Shown: positions 37,793 to 50,679 of the stretch, piece by piece
Layout: the number at the start of each line of letters is the position of its first letter
Numbering within the stretch: the first letter of the stretch is position 1
DNA from: Cliona cf. orientalis
Taxonomy: Eukaryota; Porifera; Demospongiae; Clionaida; Clionaidae
Length of the DNA stretch: 64,000 bases
Direction of reading: 5' to 3'
Assembly: GCA_963930775.1 (NCBI GenBank)
Contig: OZ005695.1
Coordinates: forward strand, 3,906,001 to 3,970,000
Notes under the pieces: model-generated
Databases searched by the model: none
Seen by the model: the letters and a program-made list of their open reading frames with translations, nothing else
What the model was told of the DNA's origin: nothing
Made by a program: the position numbers and the translations under genes

Positions 37793-38022
37793 TAGTATTG
37801 GATTTATGTTGTGAGAGAGTGGTGTCATAGCACACACTAGATAAATCATAATATGATGCATACAATTTTGCTCGTCCACACAGCTATAATACTCGGACTA
37901 ATAAAATAATAATGTTTTGCTATAACCTGTAATGGCCACTTATTCTGTATCCCTTAATTATCTTTATTGTCACCTCTTCAAAACAGTATAATGTTATGAA
38001 ATTATTGGGGCGAGCCTGAGCT
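37793..38022 (-). other. Segment inverted relative to copy A
   Basis: Read on the minus strand, this matches about 5611-6045 of copy A without its MITE: CCCCAATAATTT, AACATTATACTGTT, GAAGAGGTGACA, AAGGGATACAGAA, CATTACAGGTTA, then ACACCACTCTCTCACAACAT. The flanks on both sides match copy A in normal orientation, so a local inversion happened in one copy. A block equivalent to 6050-6400 is missing beside the inversion. Confidence 0.85.
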
Positions 38023-38661
38023 AGTCCCACACTAATCAATACTACGAAGAAACCGCTGTACTTATGTATGAACGTAAAATCGTCAATGTTGGCTGCGTGA
38101 GCACACCAAAGATGCAGCTCGCATCCAGCTCGAGTAGACGGCTAGAAACAAGAAAAGGTACAAGTATCTACAGCAAATTTGAAGGCTAGGCCTATAGTCT
38201 GGATGCAATTAAGGACTACATTATGATCTGATTTCAGTAGCTAAGCTAGCTGTACAATTCTGTAGCCACATAGTAAGTAGCAAACTCCCAATGCACTGGG
38301 GATGAAACATACATGGTACGCAACAGTTACTGTTGTTTGTACTCCTCATCCCTTGACTTTATAGTGATAATAGACCGAATCAGCTGAGCGACAGATAGCT
38401 GCTTGTATATGCACTATGGATCAAAAATAGTAGAGTGTAGTCTGGTGTAGTGAGGGTCGGCTATGCCCGACTAAGTAGGGGGGTAGTCTCGTACAGTGTG
38501 GCTAGTGAGACTAGTAGAGGGAGCATCCCAATCCTTCCCCTCTACTAAGTCTATCTATGCTGTGAGCGAAGGCTCACCCCCTCGATGATTTACATCACAT
38601 CTTAGAATCTTGCAATTACCCCCCCCCCCCCCCCACACCTTCGTGCATAAGCCCCCTGCAT

Positions 38662-39285
38662 TTTTACCCCACGCGTATGCGCAAGGGGGTAAAGTAATCG
38701 GTCGTGTCATCGTTGTTGTTGTTGTCGTTAGCACAAAAATCGCCATATCTCGAGATATAGGCGTCTAGGCGACTCGTAATCACAACGAATCAATCGAATT
38801 CGGCGAAAAACTGGCTTCAGTGTGCATCAAATCGAGGGATACGGTCCACGAGCGTCACAAACAGTGCCTTATTGTTGGCCACCGTAGCCATGCCTATCGA
38901 CAGTGCCCATCAATGCATATGCATACCAATTGTGCTTTCTGCTCATGCGCACAACTGAGTGGGCAAGCATATGACTGGTAAAGATCGTCGATGTTCTAAA
39001 TAATGCTCGTGATGTCTATAGTGACTGAAATCTGGACCAATCATAATGTAAGATAGCTAAACTACTATTGTTACAAAAAATATAGGTAGAAATTCATATC
39101 TTCCTAGTCTGGGCTAGGTCTGGGTGCAGAGAGTACTTTTTCAAGTGTCACCGGAACCCCTAGTAGGCTAAGCAGCATTTCTATTTCTCTGAAGTTTACA
39201 AAAATTAATTATAGCCATGCACCGAAAGTAAATCTATAGATTGCACAATGTGCGCGCGGGGTATGTGCTCTACAGAGCTCTAGTT
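38662..39285 (+). mobile_element. MITE, family CCCC-GCGCGCATGC, inserted in the ~330-bp repeat
   Basis: Begins TTACCCCACGCGTATGCGCA and ends GGGGTATGTGCTCTACAGAG. It interrupts the repeat at GCATTTTT / AGCTCAAG; copy A at 7106-7125 is uninterrupted there. The duplicated target appears to be TA or TTA. Confidence 0.75.
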
Positions 39286-39600
39286 AGCTCAAGTTCCTGT
39301 ATAGGTAGTTTGTCTCGCGCATAAGCTCCCCCACTCTTCCTGACCCAGTAATTAGAATCCATAAGTTAAACATCAGCAGCCATTTGTGTCATTTTTTGCC
39401 CTGATTTATCTTTTTTTTTCTCGAGCTTTGACGATCAAACAGCCATAGAGATCACATGGCCTCGTGGCATTCAACAGTTGGTACTGGTCGTCACATGGAA
39501 ATGTAAACAACCCTGCATATAAGCACTCTCCCTGGTTTTGCCCAATGCTAGCATGCACAAGAGGGGAGGGACGTAATGGTGGGATTCTACGGTAGTTGCG
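39286..39600. repeat. ~330-bp dispersed repeat, copy B
   Basis: Equivalent of 7117-7361 plus 8854-8930. At the place where copy A carries the 1.5-kb element it reads CCTGCATATAAGCACTC, an empty site. Confidence 0.65.
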
Positions 39601-41174
39601 AAATTGCTAGCTATGTTTGGATGCCACAGGCAGTCTGGTAGAAGCGTTGCAGATCACCAGGCAAATGTATGCACATGACATTGTATTGGAAGAAATCTTA
39701 CTCTGGCTTTCTTTGCTGAGTCTTAGAGCCCTCTTTTATAGGAAGGCTACTGCAAATGGTGTAAGGGCTGGGGCAGACATAAATTAGGGTAACATAAAAG
39801 GGAATAAAAAACTAAGTTACTGTTACAGTGTAAGCATGAATTATTGTTTACATTTATAAACAACGGTGCATTATACATGTACATGTACATCTCTTGATAG
39901 TTAGTCTCCATTATAAAATTAATGGATATGCATGACTCCGTGGTACTACATGTGTTTTCATGTGGCTACTGTGTTGCAGGAATTGTTAGCTCTTAGACTA
40001 TTCAGCGTTTCTGATACTATACTAGAAAACACCATCCAACCCTGTTGTTCAATAGCAATCAAAAATGCTGACTATCACACACAATGCTGGATGCTCACAA
40101 GTGCTTGGTCAAAGACATGGTGGTTGACATGCTTTAGTGGTTGCACTGGTGTACACAGTGGGCCATTGTACATACACACCTATACAATTAGATTTGAAGT
40201 ACACATTGTACTTAAGATCAAAAGGGGAAATATTCCCATTCATGCAGTCTTGTTAATAACCTGAGCCACCCAAACCCAAACTCAGGAAACATGAACTGAC
40301 AATTTTCTAGAATCTGGGAAGCTAATGCTGATACATATCACTAATGAAATGACCATCAATGCCTTTCTGGAGAAGGCTATTAGAACACCACAAGTCTATA
40401 GACATGTGTATACCGTACTCATGTCAGTTTGATTATTTACGTTCTATGCCATGGGTATTCAGCTAGTACATGTAAGTATACATAGTTCATTACTCACATC
40501 TATAGTAAGCTTTTTACATAATGATATAATGTAAAAATATAGAGCCACATTTGTGACGGATTCAAAGATACCTTAAATTTCACAGTACACAGCCAATGGC
40601 AATGACAGGGATGAGGGGAGCATTTTATCACATCCCCAGCAGCAACTCAAAATGATGCATATAAACACAACATGCACATGCTAGCTTTGTACCTAGGGAT
40701 GGGCACGAGGCTAATAGACTATTGAAAAGAAACCATAGCAGCAATTTCTTTGCTGAGCTATGACGACTTTCCGCACGAGAGAGAAGAACGCTGGAAAGAG
40801 ATTAAGCCTGTCCTACCAAAGCTTCACTGCAGGAGTTTGCATGGCGAGGATGGAGATGAGCAAACCGAGTGAGTTAGAGCTAACCTCATCTCCTCACATA
40901 GGCCAAAGTGAAGCCGGGTAAGCTAAATTTGGAAATTGTTGTGCCAACATAGGCTACCGATTGTTTCATATACTTGTATTGAAGCAGCTACATTGATCCC
41001 TTGAAATGCGGTACATGCCATGGACACTTATCCTGGAGTCAGCACATAATAATATTATTATAGATGGATTTTAAATTTGCAAAACATATGCCCTCGTTCC
41101 AAAACTTATGTTACTGTTAGTCCAGAAGCTATCATACAAATATTCACTGACATAACACATCTGACTCAGCCTAC

Positions 41175-41270
41175 CCATTGTGAGTTTGATGTGAGTTGGT
41201 AGCCTGTCCCCCTCTCCAAGTTGACTGACGTCTGTTACTATCCACTCAGCTGGGTGACCGCCACTGCATG
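41175..41270 (-). CDS. Kelch-Roc-COR-Death gene, copy B, exon 5
   Basis: 32 codons (GGHPAEWIVTDVSQLGEGDR at the centre), identical in length and phase to 11426-11521. Acceptor GTTTCAG ends at 41271; donor GTAGGC at 41169-41174. It links the propeller to the GTPase. Confidence 0.85.
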
Positions 41271-41429
41271 CTGAAACAAACATACACATGTAAATGTAGA
41301 CTATGATATGCATAATATACTTTAATGTTTTAAATTAAATAAAGTATTAAAAATAGTGTAGATACCCAGAATCGAGTAGTTAAATTGTGTTGGAAGTCCT
41401 GACATGAACTTGAACAACAAGTAAATTTA

Positions 41430-41783
41430 ACAAGTATAAAAACAATTGAAGAATGAAGCGGATGGCAGGATCAAAAAGTACACAAACAAGAGATAATCGC
41501 ATCTACTATACATCCCTATGCTTGCTTTTCTCGACTATTATGCACCTATTAACGTGGACGTATTTGTTGAGTGTGGTACGTGGGAGATATTCAGATTGTT
41601 CCCTGGTTGTAACTATGGTTCGGGTTTATCAGTTTTGATTGAATCGCATTATTACTGGTTATTTTTGTATCCCTCAAAAAGCAAGCATAGGGATGTATAG
41701 TAGACGCGATTATCTCTTGTTTGTGTACTTTTTGATCCTGCCATCCTACTACATTCTCAATTGTTTTTATACTTGTTTCTGTT
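41430..41783. repeat. Inverted-repeat element with ~100-bp arms
   Basis: AAGTATAAAAACAATTGA with GGCAGGATCAAAAAGTACAC at the left is inverted at 41670-41783 (GTGTACTTTTTGATCCTGCC). It lies in intron 4 of copy B and explains the three overlapping 60-codon frames here. Absent from copy A intron 4. Confidence 0.7.
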
Positions 41784-42137
41784 CTTTTTATTGCACTTTG
41801 TGTAATTTATCAATGCCATCTTAGATGGTTTGCTCACAAGTTCTGTCCAGTGTAATTAAGTGGAAGATGGGAGGTGTCAAAGTGTGCCGTAGCCACGCCC
41901 CTCATTAACTTGCGTTCATATGCCTATAATAGTTTTATTTAGGCGGTCCATGAGACTGCTTAGGGAGAAAGCTGAGTTCTAAGTTTTATTGTTGGCAGCA
42001 TGCAGTTAGCTCAGTATCCGGCATAAGTTTATGATCTGTATGTTACCGCTCCTCGAGCCTTGTCGGAGTCTTCGTATGATAGCATGATATCTATGATCAA
42101 GCCAGCGGAGCACTAGCACTGCACGCAGTAGCGAGTA

Positions 42138-42831
42138 CAGTGCTTCAAGGCAAAAGAGCAAATTTTTTGATTTTGAGCTTAAATGGTTGTAAAGATGGTT
42201 CTGTTTAATATTATCGGATGAAATCTGGTTTGCACTTTTTACAACCATATTGAAATTTACAGCTGGATTTATGGGATGTAATTTTGATTAGTTTCGCTTC
42301 AATGGCTTCACAAGCGGTTCCACTTTGAGAAATACTTTTGGCATAGAAAAAGCTTACTATTTTGAGTTAAGAAACTGCACTTTTTCCTCTGATGTGGCAC
42401 CATATGAAGTTACTTGGACACAAGTTTGAAGGCTAAGGGAAGTATGGTTTGTCGGATATCATTAAAAATGTCATTTCAGAGTATCAAAAACTTTTGGCAT
42501 TTTATTTGAAAAGTACTTTGAGTTAAGAAAATCCACTTGAGCCTCTCAATGTACATGTATTAGAGTTTCAGATTCCCAAATTTGAAGATTCAACTCCAAA
42601 GTACTCTTGAGATAATGCCACTTTTGTCCAATATTTGTGAAAAATAGCTCAAAAACTGCCTGAATTTGTGCGGCTTCTCTGTTAGCTATATTATATGGGG
42701 ATAATAAGTTGTGCAAAAAGATGATAAAAGTTATTTTTATGATATCTGTAGATGTTATTAAGCACAGTGAAGCTCATTTAACCTCAAAAAATAGAAGTTC
42801 AAAAAATTTGCTCTCTTGCCTTGAAGCACTG
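42138..42831. mobile_element. Tc1/mariner-like MITE, CAGTGCTTCAAGG termini, TA target
   Basis: CAGTGCTTCAAGGCAAAAGA at the left is inverted at the right (TCTCTTGCCTTGAAGCACTG), each flanked by TA. The arms continue as GCAAATTTTTTGA. A TA duplication and CAGT start fit Tc1/mariner-type MITEs (family knowledge). The interior is AT-rich and non-coding. Confidence 0.65.
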
Positions 42832-43193
42832 TACATGTAGCTCGCCTATGCCTAGCGCCTTACCACTCCTCAAGCATTACACATATCCATGATCGATCCA
42901 GCGCACCGCTGCATGCGCTAATACATGTAGCTAGCTAGCTCATGATCGCCTAGGGTGCAGCTAGGCGCTGTCACATGACTTCACCATGGCAACACATTCC
43001 GAGCATGCGCATTATGTCACAAAATGGCGTATCAGACACACCCAATCGTTAATGCGCTGTACACACCCACTATTACGTAACTGTCGAGATAACGCCAAAC
43101 TAGCATGCCACTGCACTGTGCGCTACAAAATAGAGTGGATTTATATGAGAACTAAGGTGAGAGGTCCAGACAGTCTTGAGATAACCCTGGAAA

Positions 43194-43223
43194 TGAGAAA
43201 GAAAGAAAGAAGAAAGAAAGATT
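43194..43223. repeat. Short GAAA-type microsatellite
   Basis: GAGAAAGAAAGAAAGAAGAA and following units, in intron 4 of copy B. The surrounding 43230-44050 has no recognised gene. Confidence 0.7.
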
Positions 43224-44050
43224 GAGAAATGGTCATTTTTCTGGTTCTGGCATGTACAATTGATTTGATGAATGATCTTGGTCTTGTTAGATAGATAATT
43301 TGCTGGAGATTCTGATTTTCACACTTAGAAATTTCACAAAATTACTTATTTTGAGATATTTGGGTATTTGTAATGTATTACATATATGGCATATCTGGGC
43401 CATCCCTACTTATTATCCAATTGATGGTAAAATTTGTGTAGATCAAATCAGTAAGGAGAGGCAAATCTTGCTTTCTGGCAAAAATTTATTGGGACTGAGC
43501 CCACTGACACGAGTGCTAGTAATAATGGCTCTTAGTCCATTGAGCACCATGTATAGTCTCTCCCTCGCTACTATTAAAAACTGTTTCAAGATCCCAAAAC
43601 CTGGTTGTGACAAGTCTCACACGCATAGAAGGGGGTATCGCACGAGACCAAGCTGAGACAGTTGTTTCTCAACTGCTTGAAGCATAGAATCACCTTCATT
43701 CCCAGCGCAGTCCATATCCCACTGATTTGGCTCAAAAGGTCCTATATAGAAAGAAGATTTCTCTGGCTTTAGAGCCACCAGCACTAGCACTACATTGCAC
43801 AGGCATTGCTTACTGAATAACGAACGTGGTTGGCTTGCCTCTTATATGTGCGAAGGAAGTATGGTATCATTGCTGCATACTTCCTGCTCTGCAATATGAA
43901 TCTGATTGGTCACTTTTCAATGCAGCATGGTTACTAAGCAACTACGCACAAACCACACTCACACAGCTGATTGGTAACCTACATGTAGTATAGGATGCAG
44001 TGCATGCACTAGAGTACACCACAAACGCGCAGTGCCATGCGCTCCATAGT

Positions 44051-44189
44051 CTAAGCCAGTTATCGCCCATGCCTCGGCTCTATGGCTATTAGAAACAACT
44101 CAGGATGTCGCATAATCGCCTCGGGCTCCACCTTTGCCGATTATGCAACATCCCTCGAGTTTCTAAAAGACCATAGAGCCTTGGCTTAG
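44051..44189. repeat. Palindromic hairpin element
   Basis: CTCGGCTCTATGG and GATGTCGCATAATCG at the left pair with CGATTATGCAACATC and CCATAGAGCCTTGG at the right. Comparable in form to 9548-9683 in copy A. Copy A intron 4 lacks it. Confidence 0.65.
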
Positions 44190-44430
44190 GATAATAACCT
44201 ATACTTAGAGTATACAGCAATTACGCAATACCATGAATCTCTAGAAAGTATAAATTGCCAGCGTATCCTAATGAGAGGCCTACACGTATAAGTTAACTAT
44301 ACTGTACCAATAATTACGCTTGATATTTCTTCCCAAGATAGGAAACTGATCATGTCTAGCGAGCTCAATCAGTGAGAGAGGGTTTGCTAGACTAGGAGGG
44401 TATACAATGTCATGTTATACTTGTACTTAC

Positions 44431-44596
44431 ACAACTCCACCACAGTTGTCTGTGCAATGGGAACTGCCTTGTCAGTATCATCATCCTCAGGCCAATCGTT
44501 GATTCCTCCAAAGCAGATGATTCTAATCTTAGGAGATGAGTGAATGATGACTGAAGCATGGAACGCACGACCCTTTAGAGTCTCAGGCAGTATTAC
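44431..44596 (-). CDS. Kelch-Roc-COR-Death gene, copy B, exon 4
   Basis: 55 codons plus one base, starting VILPETLKG and containing RIICFGGINDWPEDDD (Kelch double glycine). Acceptor ATTACAG ends at 44597; donor GTAAGT at 44425-44430. Same length and phase as 11950-12115. Confidence 0.88.
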
Positions 44597-45012
44597 CTGT
44601 AATACATATTTGCATCCATGTATTATATACATGCATATGCGCACATTTGATACTAAAAACTGCCAGATCGAGAGATAGCTAATTGGTTCCTGACTAGCAT
44701 CAATTAGTGTGCGTTTATTTCCATGTCTATGTAAATAATGTATACTACCTTTGTTGTATAATATATGCACACGGCATACACAGTGTAGTGGTAGTGCTGA
44801 TGCACACGCAGTATTAGGCATGATAATGTGACTGCTTGATTCATGATCACCATCGTATTGTGACTATTGGTATTGCCATGGGGGACAACTTTATAGCCAT
44901 AATTCCCTTGTTGCCTTGAGGGGACAAATTATGACAGTAAATTCCCACCCTAGCCTATGCAGGAAGTATAATAGGTAGGATGTATGTGTATGGTAATTAT
45001 GTATGCTATACC

Positions 45013-45614
45013 ACATGGCTGGAAATTTTCAAGGGAGCCAACTTTCGCGGTTTCTGTGGTTGACTAGCAATCCACAAAAATTTAATCCGCGAAATAAAAG
45101 CCTCAATTTGCGACATCGACACACGCACGCACACGCAATAACAGGGGGCGTGGCCATCATGGTGCATGCTGCAGCTGGATCAATCAAATAGCCGGATGAT
45201 GTCGATCACACCAGTTCATTGTTGTTGAGCTTCTTCTACACAAATGTCTCTATTACGTTATTTGAAGCATTTAAGCAATGCAACAAACAGATCGTAATAG
45301 TTTTCTATTTCTTTTACATAAGATAGCTCCTCTCCAATATCAGCACACCAAATTTCCATGTACATGTGACCATAGCTTTGATCATATGTGACTCTCATGC
45401 CATTTCTCGATCTCTGCTAAGTACAAGTATGATCAATCGATCGCTTCCTGATTTTTCGCAACTTTTTCGGCTGATTTTAATGAGATTTGAGCCGCAGCGC
45501 GCATGCAGCAAGAGGCGGAGCGTAATGGATATTGTGGATGGAGCAATTCTGGAACGTCCATCCGCAAAAATTAGATCATGAAAATTAGATCCCTTGAAAA
45601 TTTCCGGCCATACA
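45013..45614. mobile_element. Inverted-repeat element, GGAAATTTTCAAGGGA termini
   Basis: GGCTGGAAATTTTCAAGGGA at the left is inverted as TCCCTTGAAAATTTCCGGCC at the right; CCACAAAAATTTAATCCGCG and CATCCGCAAAAATTAGATC occur inside. Lies in intron 3 of copy B; absent from copy A. Confidence 0.55.
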
Positions 45615-45674
45615 CAGCAGTTAAAACACCCCTACAAGTACTGTATGGAATGTGGGTGCAGTCATAAATCATAT

Positions 45675-46389
45675 AGACTACGTAACTGGGATTGGAAACA
45701 GCTCACGTGAGCAATATTATCAATTGGGACAATCCGTGTTGCAAGAAAAACCACAAAAATTGCGAAAAAAACACAAAAATGGCCAAGAATCACACATTTT
45801 TCTAACAATAGCTACTAAACAGAAACACTTAGAAGCTTATGACTTGGCTATCCTCATGGACAAGGCCTTCTGCCAACTATGTGTAGTGGTGAGAAGTTCC
45901 TTAGTTCAGTATCTGAGGTGTTCTAGTCCCAACAACGAGGCGACTTCAAAATGGCATCCTTTTTAGTGTCTTTGGCTCAGCGGTAGCAGTACATCCTCCA
46001 ATAAGTGGCTATCCTAGTACAGAGACGCCACATTTTGACTTTCAGCTTTGGTTTTTGGTAGCTGCTGCCACATAAATCAAGATACAGTCCCAAAAGTGGT
46101 TTTGTACAGCGTCCTATAGGGCAGGTATGGACAAAGGCGACTGAAATAGTGAACAACTTTGCAGCCCGAAAGACTGCCATAGATAGTTGCGCTCTTCAAA
46201 AAATGTTGCTAGTAGTATTCTTCCATCATAGAACTTTGCTTTCGTTGCCTCTACCTAGCTATAGCACTAACACGGGCTTGAGTAGAGTCTCATTCAGCTG
46301 CCTTAGTCTAGGCCACACGGAGTGCCTGCCATGGCTTGCATTAACTATATTGCTCACGTGAGCTGTTTCCAATCCCGGTTATGTAGTCT
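45675..46389. mobile_element. Palindromic element, AGACTACGTAACTGGGATTGG family, ATAT target duplication
   Basis: AGACTACGTAACTGGGATTG and GCTCACGTGAGC at the left are inverted at the right (AATCCCGGTTATGTAGTCT). ATAT flanks both ends (45671-45674, 46390-46393). Same family as 26200-26982. No gene content. Confidence 0.75.
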
Positions 46390-46812
46390 ATATGATCTAT
46401 GGTGCAGTAAGCACACGCAGGACATGGCCAAACTTCAGAAGATCAAAGCCCGAGGTACATGTATCTATAGTAGTTAGCTATACCACAGGGTAACTACATC
46501 CTGAATCTCGATCAAGAAAAAAAAATCTCTTTTCATAGATTTTTACATTTCATCGCCAGGCTTAGCAACGAAAAATAGTATGGGTCAAAAAGTTATTTGA
46601 ATAGTATATCCATACATACATAGTACTAATTAACGTGCTCAAAATTAACGATAAAAATCTATGATAGATTGCACCTTGTCAGTCAATACTCTGCTACTGT
46701 TTCATATAGGTACTTTCACCCCCTTGTAGGTACTTATTATTGTACACACATAATACTGACCATTGGATACACGTAGATGATATTGAGGGAATTAATGTTT
46801 CTCATGACATAC

Positions 46813-47001
46813 CTGCTTCCACTGTTGCTGATTCAAATGAAATATCCAGCTGTCTCTCAACATCTCACCATCACTTCCCCACATGATCAGTAGAGCAGGG
46901 TGGGTTGAGTCAGCATCAGGATCATACACACTGATCGATGAGGGAACTACTCGAGCTACAGGGTGGTTGGGGGTTTGACTGGCTGGGATGGCTGTCCAAG
47001 T
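46813..47001 (-). CDS. Kelch-Roc-COR-Death gene, copy B, exon 3
   Basis: 63 codons in phase 0 from TWTAIPASQTPNHPVA to WIFHLNQQQWKQ. Acceptor CTGATAG ends at 47002; donor GTATGTC begins at 46812. Two codons fewer than copy A in the WGRGDGGK region. Confidence 0.87.
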
Positions 47002-47029
47002 CTATCAGAGAATAATAATTACTAACTCA

Positions 47030-47651
47030 ACTAGAGCTCTGTAGAGCATAATACCCCATGCGCATATTGCGCAACTGTAAATCTACCTTTGTGTGCATGC
47101 ATGATTAAAAAAAAGTAGAAATGCTCAGGCTTGGTTGAAAGCTACTGATTCTCTCACTGCACCAGATCTAGTCTAGGAAGATATGAACTGCTACTACCTA
47201 CATTTGTTGCATTAATATAGCTATCTTATATAGTCAGATTTGGTTCCATCATAGATATTAGAGTTCCGTAGGGCTTCACATTTCAGTCAGTGGAGAGCAG
47301 CGTAAATAGTGTCACGAATATTAATTTTAATATTAAATTTAGAACATGTCAACGATCTTTACCTATTCATATTATACTAGGCATTTACATGAGCAGAAAG
47401 CACATGCATTGTGCATTGAGTAGGCACTGTTCATAAGCGTGGCTATGATGGCTAAGAAGAACGCACTATTTCTGACGCTCGTGGATCGTGTCCCTCGATT
47501 TGAAACATACTGAAGCCAGTGTTTCACCAAATTCGACTGGTTCGAGATGCTTATGTACGAGTCGTTCAGGTTCAAGATATGGCAATTTTTGTGCTCATGA
47601 CAACAACGACACAACCGATTACTTTAGCCCCTTGCACATGTGCACGGAATA
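47030..47651 (-). mobile_element. MITE, family CCCC-GCGCGCATGC, long form
   Basis: Starts CTAGAGCTCTGTAGAGCATA and ends CTTGCACATGTGCACGGAAT, reverse orientation relative to 14119-14721. Adjacent 47652-47690 repeats another end (CTAGAGCTCTCTAGAGCACA). In intron 2 of copy B. Confidence 0.6.
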
Positions 47652-48256
47652 ACTAGAGCTCTCTAGAGCACATGCCCCGCCCCGCGTAAGATTAATTATC
47701 CAACAAAATATATTATAGGTAGTAACAGTTCATATCTTCTAAGTCTAGATCTGGGGCAGAGAGAATCAGTGGATTTTTGGCTCACATCATCATATAAACA
47801 GGAGTATATAAGTAGAGGAGAATCTTGGTACAACTAAGCAGCATTTTCGCTACTTTTGATCGTGACAAAATGTGGTGATCACAAAACTTTTATGATGAAA
47901 CAATCATAGTTCTCAACAGAAAGAGAGTCACACAGTAAACAAACCAGTAAGAAACAACCAATGACAGATGGCTCAAGGGGTGATCACATAATATACCTGC
48001 TATACTGACACCTGCGACCGGGATCAAATTTGCTCGGGCCTACTTTTGAACCTTGATCGCACCGCTAATTACCCTTGATTGCCAACTGGGGGTGGGTGGG
48101 GTATGGGTGGAGTCAAAGGATAAGACCATCTTGACCTTGATTGAGCAGCGCAAAACGGACATCTTGATCGCTTGATCATCTCCAATTTTACAGCTTGACC
48201 GCTTGATCTCACTTTGATCCCGGTCACGGGTGTCAGTACAGCAGATATATACACAT

Positions 48257-48650
48257 AGAGCACATACATGTACCCTGCATGCTCTGTAGCCACTGTAGCG
48301 CTACATTGCACTAGCGTAGTATTACAACACTACTGCAGGGCTGTTACTATGACTTGACAACCCTTTTCCTACACTGAGCTCGAGCATGCGCAGTTGCATC
48401 AGCAGTGGGTGTGGTCAATAAACCACAGGCATACTGAACGGAAAAAGGCACGATTTGTAGCGCTAGTAAGCCATATTCAGCAATTCAAATCGTGTAGAGG
48501 CCACTTTTTCACGAATATCTACCAACTGCTTGTGCTTATAGCACGCACAGATGCCTAGAACGTGAAATCTGGCAATTTTCGTGCCGCCGCCACCAACAAC
48601 AGACGGACAAACCGCGATTGCTTTACCCCTTGCGCATGCACGCGGGGTAA
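48257..48650 (-). mobile_element. MITE, family CCCC-GCGCGCATGC, short form
   Basis: Relative of 15622-16021: GAGCATGCGCAGTTGCATCA, AAACCACAGGCATACTGAAC, and right end CTTGCGCATGCACGCGGGGT. In intron 2 of copy B, not matched in copy A intron 2. Confidence 0.6.
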
Positions 48651-49798
48651 TTAACTGGGTGTCTAAAGAATTTGTATGCAGGTAGTATACATGTACTACT
48701 ATATAATTCCATACTCCTGCACTATATTATTGAATAACAGGATAACTAGTGTCATGCAGAGCCTGTTAAGGGTGAGCCTGAGCTGAGAAAACCTCATACC
48801 CACACCCTTTGAGGGAACGAGGAAGGAAAGCTGTACAGTGAGATCAAAACTAAAAAGAATTGAGCTGATCATTGATAGCCAGTTCCCTCCTACTCAGTAG
48901 TATGCCGATCTATTCTAGCAAATTCACATCTCTACAAACTAGTCTTCATTCCTAACAAAAAGGCACTATATATTAATTTTATGATGCTCGTGGATTGTGT
49001 TCCTCAATTCAAAGCACACTAAAGCCAATTTTTTGCCAAATTGAACTGGTTCATTGTGCTGACGAGTCGCTCAGGTGCCTAGGTCTCGAAATATGGCCAT
49101 AGCGCAGTCCAGATACCAGCTGTTACCATAATTAGTTACAAACCACTGAATTTTGCTAGGTAAACAGGATAGTATGCCTATTACATGCCCTCTTCCCTTA
49201 TGCCATTAGCGCAAGCTAGGATGATAGCTGAGCCACATGTCCAGATCTACCTCTAACTAACTTCGTTCATCGCCCCTCACGTTGTTCAGCTGACCATGAG
49301 CTCTATCTCGATCTTGTCCCCTCGATTTGGAGTGTTCAGCTTTCATGGCGACTTAAACTTATCTTTATTAAAGCCACGAGTGTAAATCTAGGCTATATAC
49401 ATGTAGCTAATAGTAGTAGTCAGAGGTGTAGGAAGATGGTTTGGTAAAGGGGGGCTCTATAGATCTATAGGCAAGGGCAGTATGATCAGTGTGTATAAAA
49501 TTGAGCCTAGCTATGTAACTATCAGAAAACATAGGGGGGCACCAGCCCCCAGAGCCCCCATGGTTCCTACGCCTATGGTAGTTGCATGCTGGCTTAGCAC
49601 GCAAAATTATCAGTTTGCTATTTGCCAGATGTAGGCTAGCTATTGCATTATGCCAAGGGTTTGCACGATAGTGCTTGATTTTGATGCTAATTTTGCACAA
49701 AATACAGGATTCCATTGAAAATGTTGACTACGATGAAGAGGGTGTGCATTCATGTATTGTATGATGGAAATAAAACTAAATAGTAAACTTTAACTGAC

Positions 49799-49956
49799 CC
49801 AGTGGTTCATGTCCAGGATGTAGACATCAGGTGATACTGGCTCATCCTTCCCTTCTCCTCCAAACAGAACAGCTCGATGATGGTCCACTCTGGTTAGAGA
49901 GCACAACTGACAAGCTGGGGGTGGACTGCCAGTGATGGTTGACCTAAACCACATGT
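49799..49956 (-). CDS. Kelch-Roc-COR-Death gene, copy B, exon 2
   Basis: 53 codons when joined: MWFRSTITGSPPPACQLCSL, AVLFGGEGKDEP, YILDMNHW. Acceptor CGTTAG ends at 49957; donor GTCAGT at 49793-49798. Confidence 0.87.
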
Positions 49957-50054
49957 CTAACGAAGAGAAGAATAGTGACTAGGCACTGTCGACATGATGG
50001 AACATACATAAAATGCATATGCACGTATATGTATATTAATCATTTATGTAAGGT

Positions 50055-50161
50055 TACGGTATACAGTTTGATTTTGCGCCATACAAAGCAATTAATGGAT
50101 GATAAGCGCTTAATTTATCACGTCAGTTTTTGCGTAGTTAAAAATCTAGGATACCGTATAA
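50055..50161. repeat. Small MITE with TACGGTAT / ATACCGTA termini
   Basis: TACGGTATACAG at the left, GGATACCGTA at the right, with an AAGCGCTT-centred palindrome inside. About 105 bp, in intron 1 of copy B. Confidence 0.45.
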
Positions 50162-50679
50162 TATTATAAGGTCTGCTCTAATTCTACAACAATAGCAGCA
50201 GGGCCACACATTTCATATGTTCGAGGCCAGAGTTATGACCGACTGTCAAAGGAGCCACTTGTGCGAGCCGGTAGCTAGACTGCCAATGCCTAGGCAAAAA
50301 CTAACATGAAAACTTGTGAAACAATGGTGAAACTGCTCACATGGGCCAAAACCAGAAGATATCATTCAAGTAAGCTTTAGCTAAGAGAGGAGTAGTAGAA
50401 ACAAGTAGCTAAGTAGAAGCTAGACAGACTAAAAATTCAGCTAATTTTGTTTAAGATATACAGTGCTTTATTGATTCAATTATTCATGAAACTGTTGACC
50501 TAACCTTAAAAAATGCTAGCTAAACATAATTGAATACACTGCACACATACATTGATAACCACTTCTCAATTCTCACACTGTGCACAAATCTTATTATATT
50601 AAGCAAGAAAGATCCATAGTGTCAAGCTTTATTAAAAAGTATCAGTTATAGTAAATGTGCTGCACACATATACACTCAC

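Larger units (their letters stand above)
35813..41174 (-). other. Intron 5 of copy B gene (5.4 kb), repeat-filled
   Basis: Bounded by GTAGGC (41169-41174) and TTTTACAG. It contains the MITE remnants at 37013 and 37265, the inverted segment 37793-38022, and a GCGCGC-family MITE at 38662-39285. Much of 35813-37700 aligns with 2897-5600 of copy A. No coding exon seen; 39600-41100 parallels 8960-11400 with deletions. Confidence 0.65.

Noticed and set aside
43300..43656. 118-codon plus-strand frame in intron 4 of copy B
   Set aside because: No counterpart in copy A and no recognisable domain; AT-rich chance frame likely.
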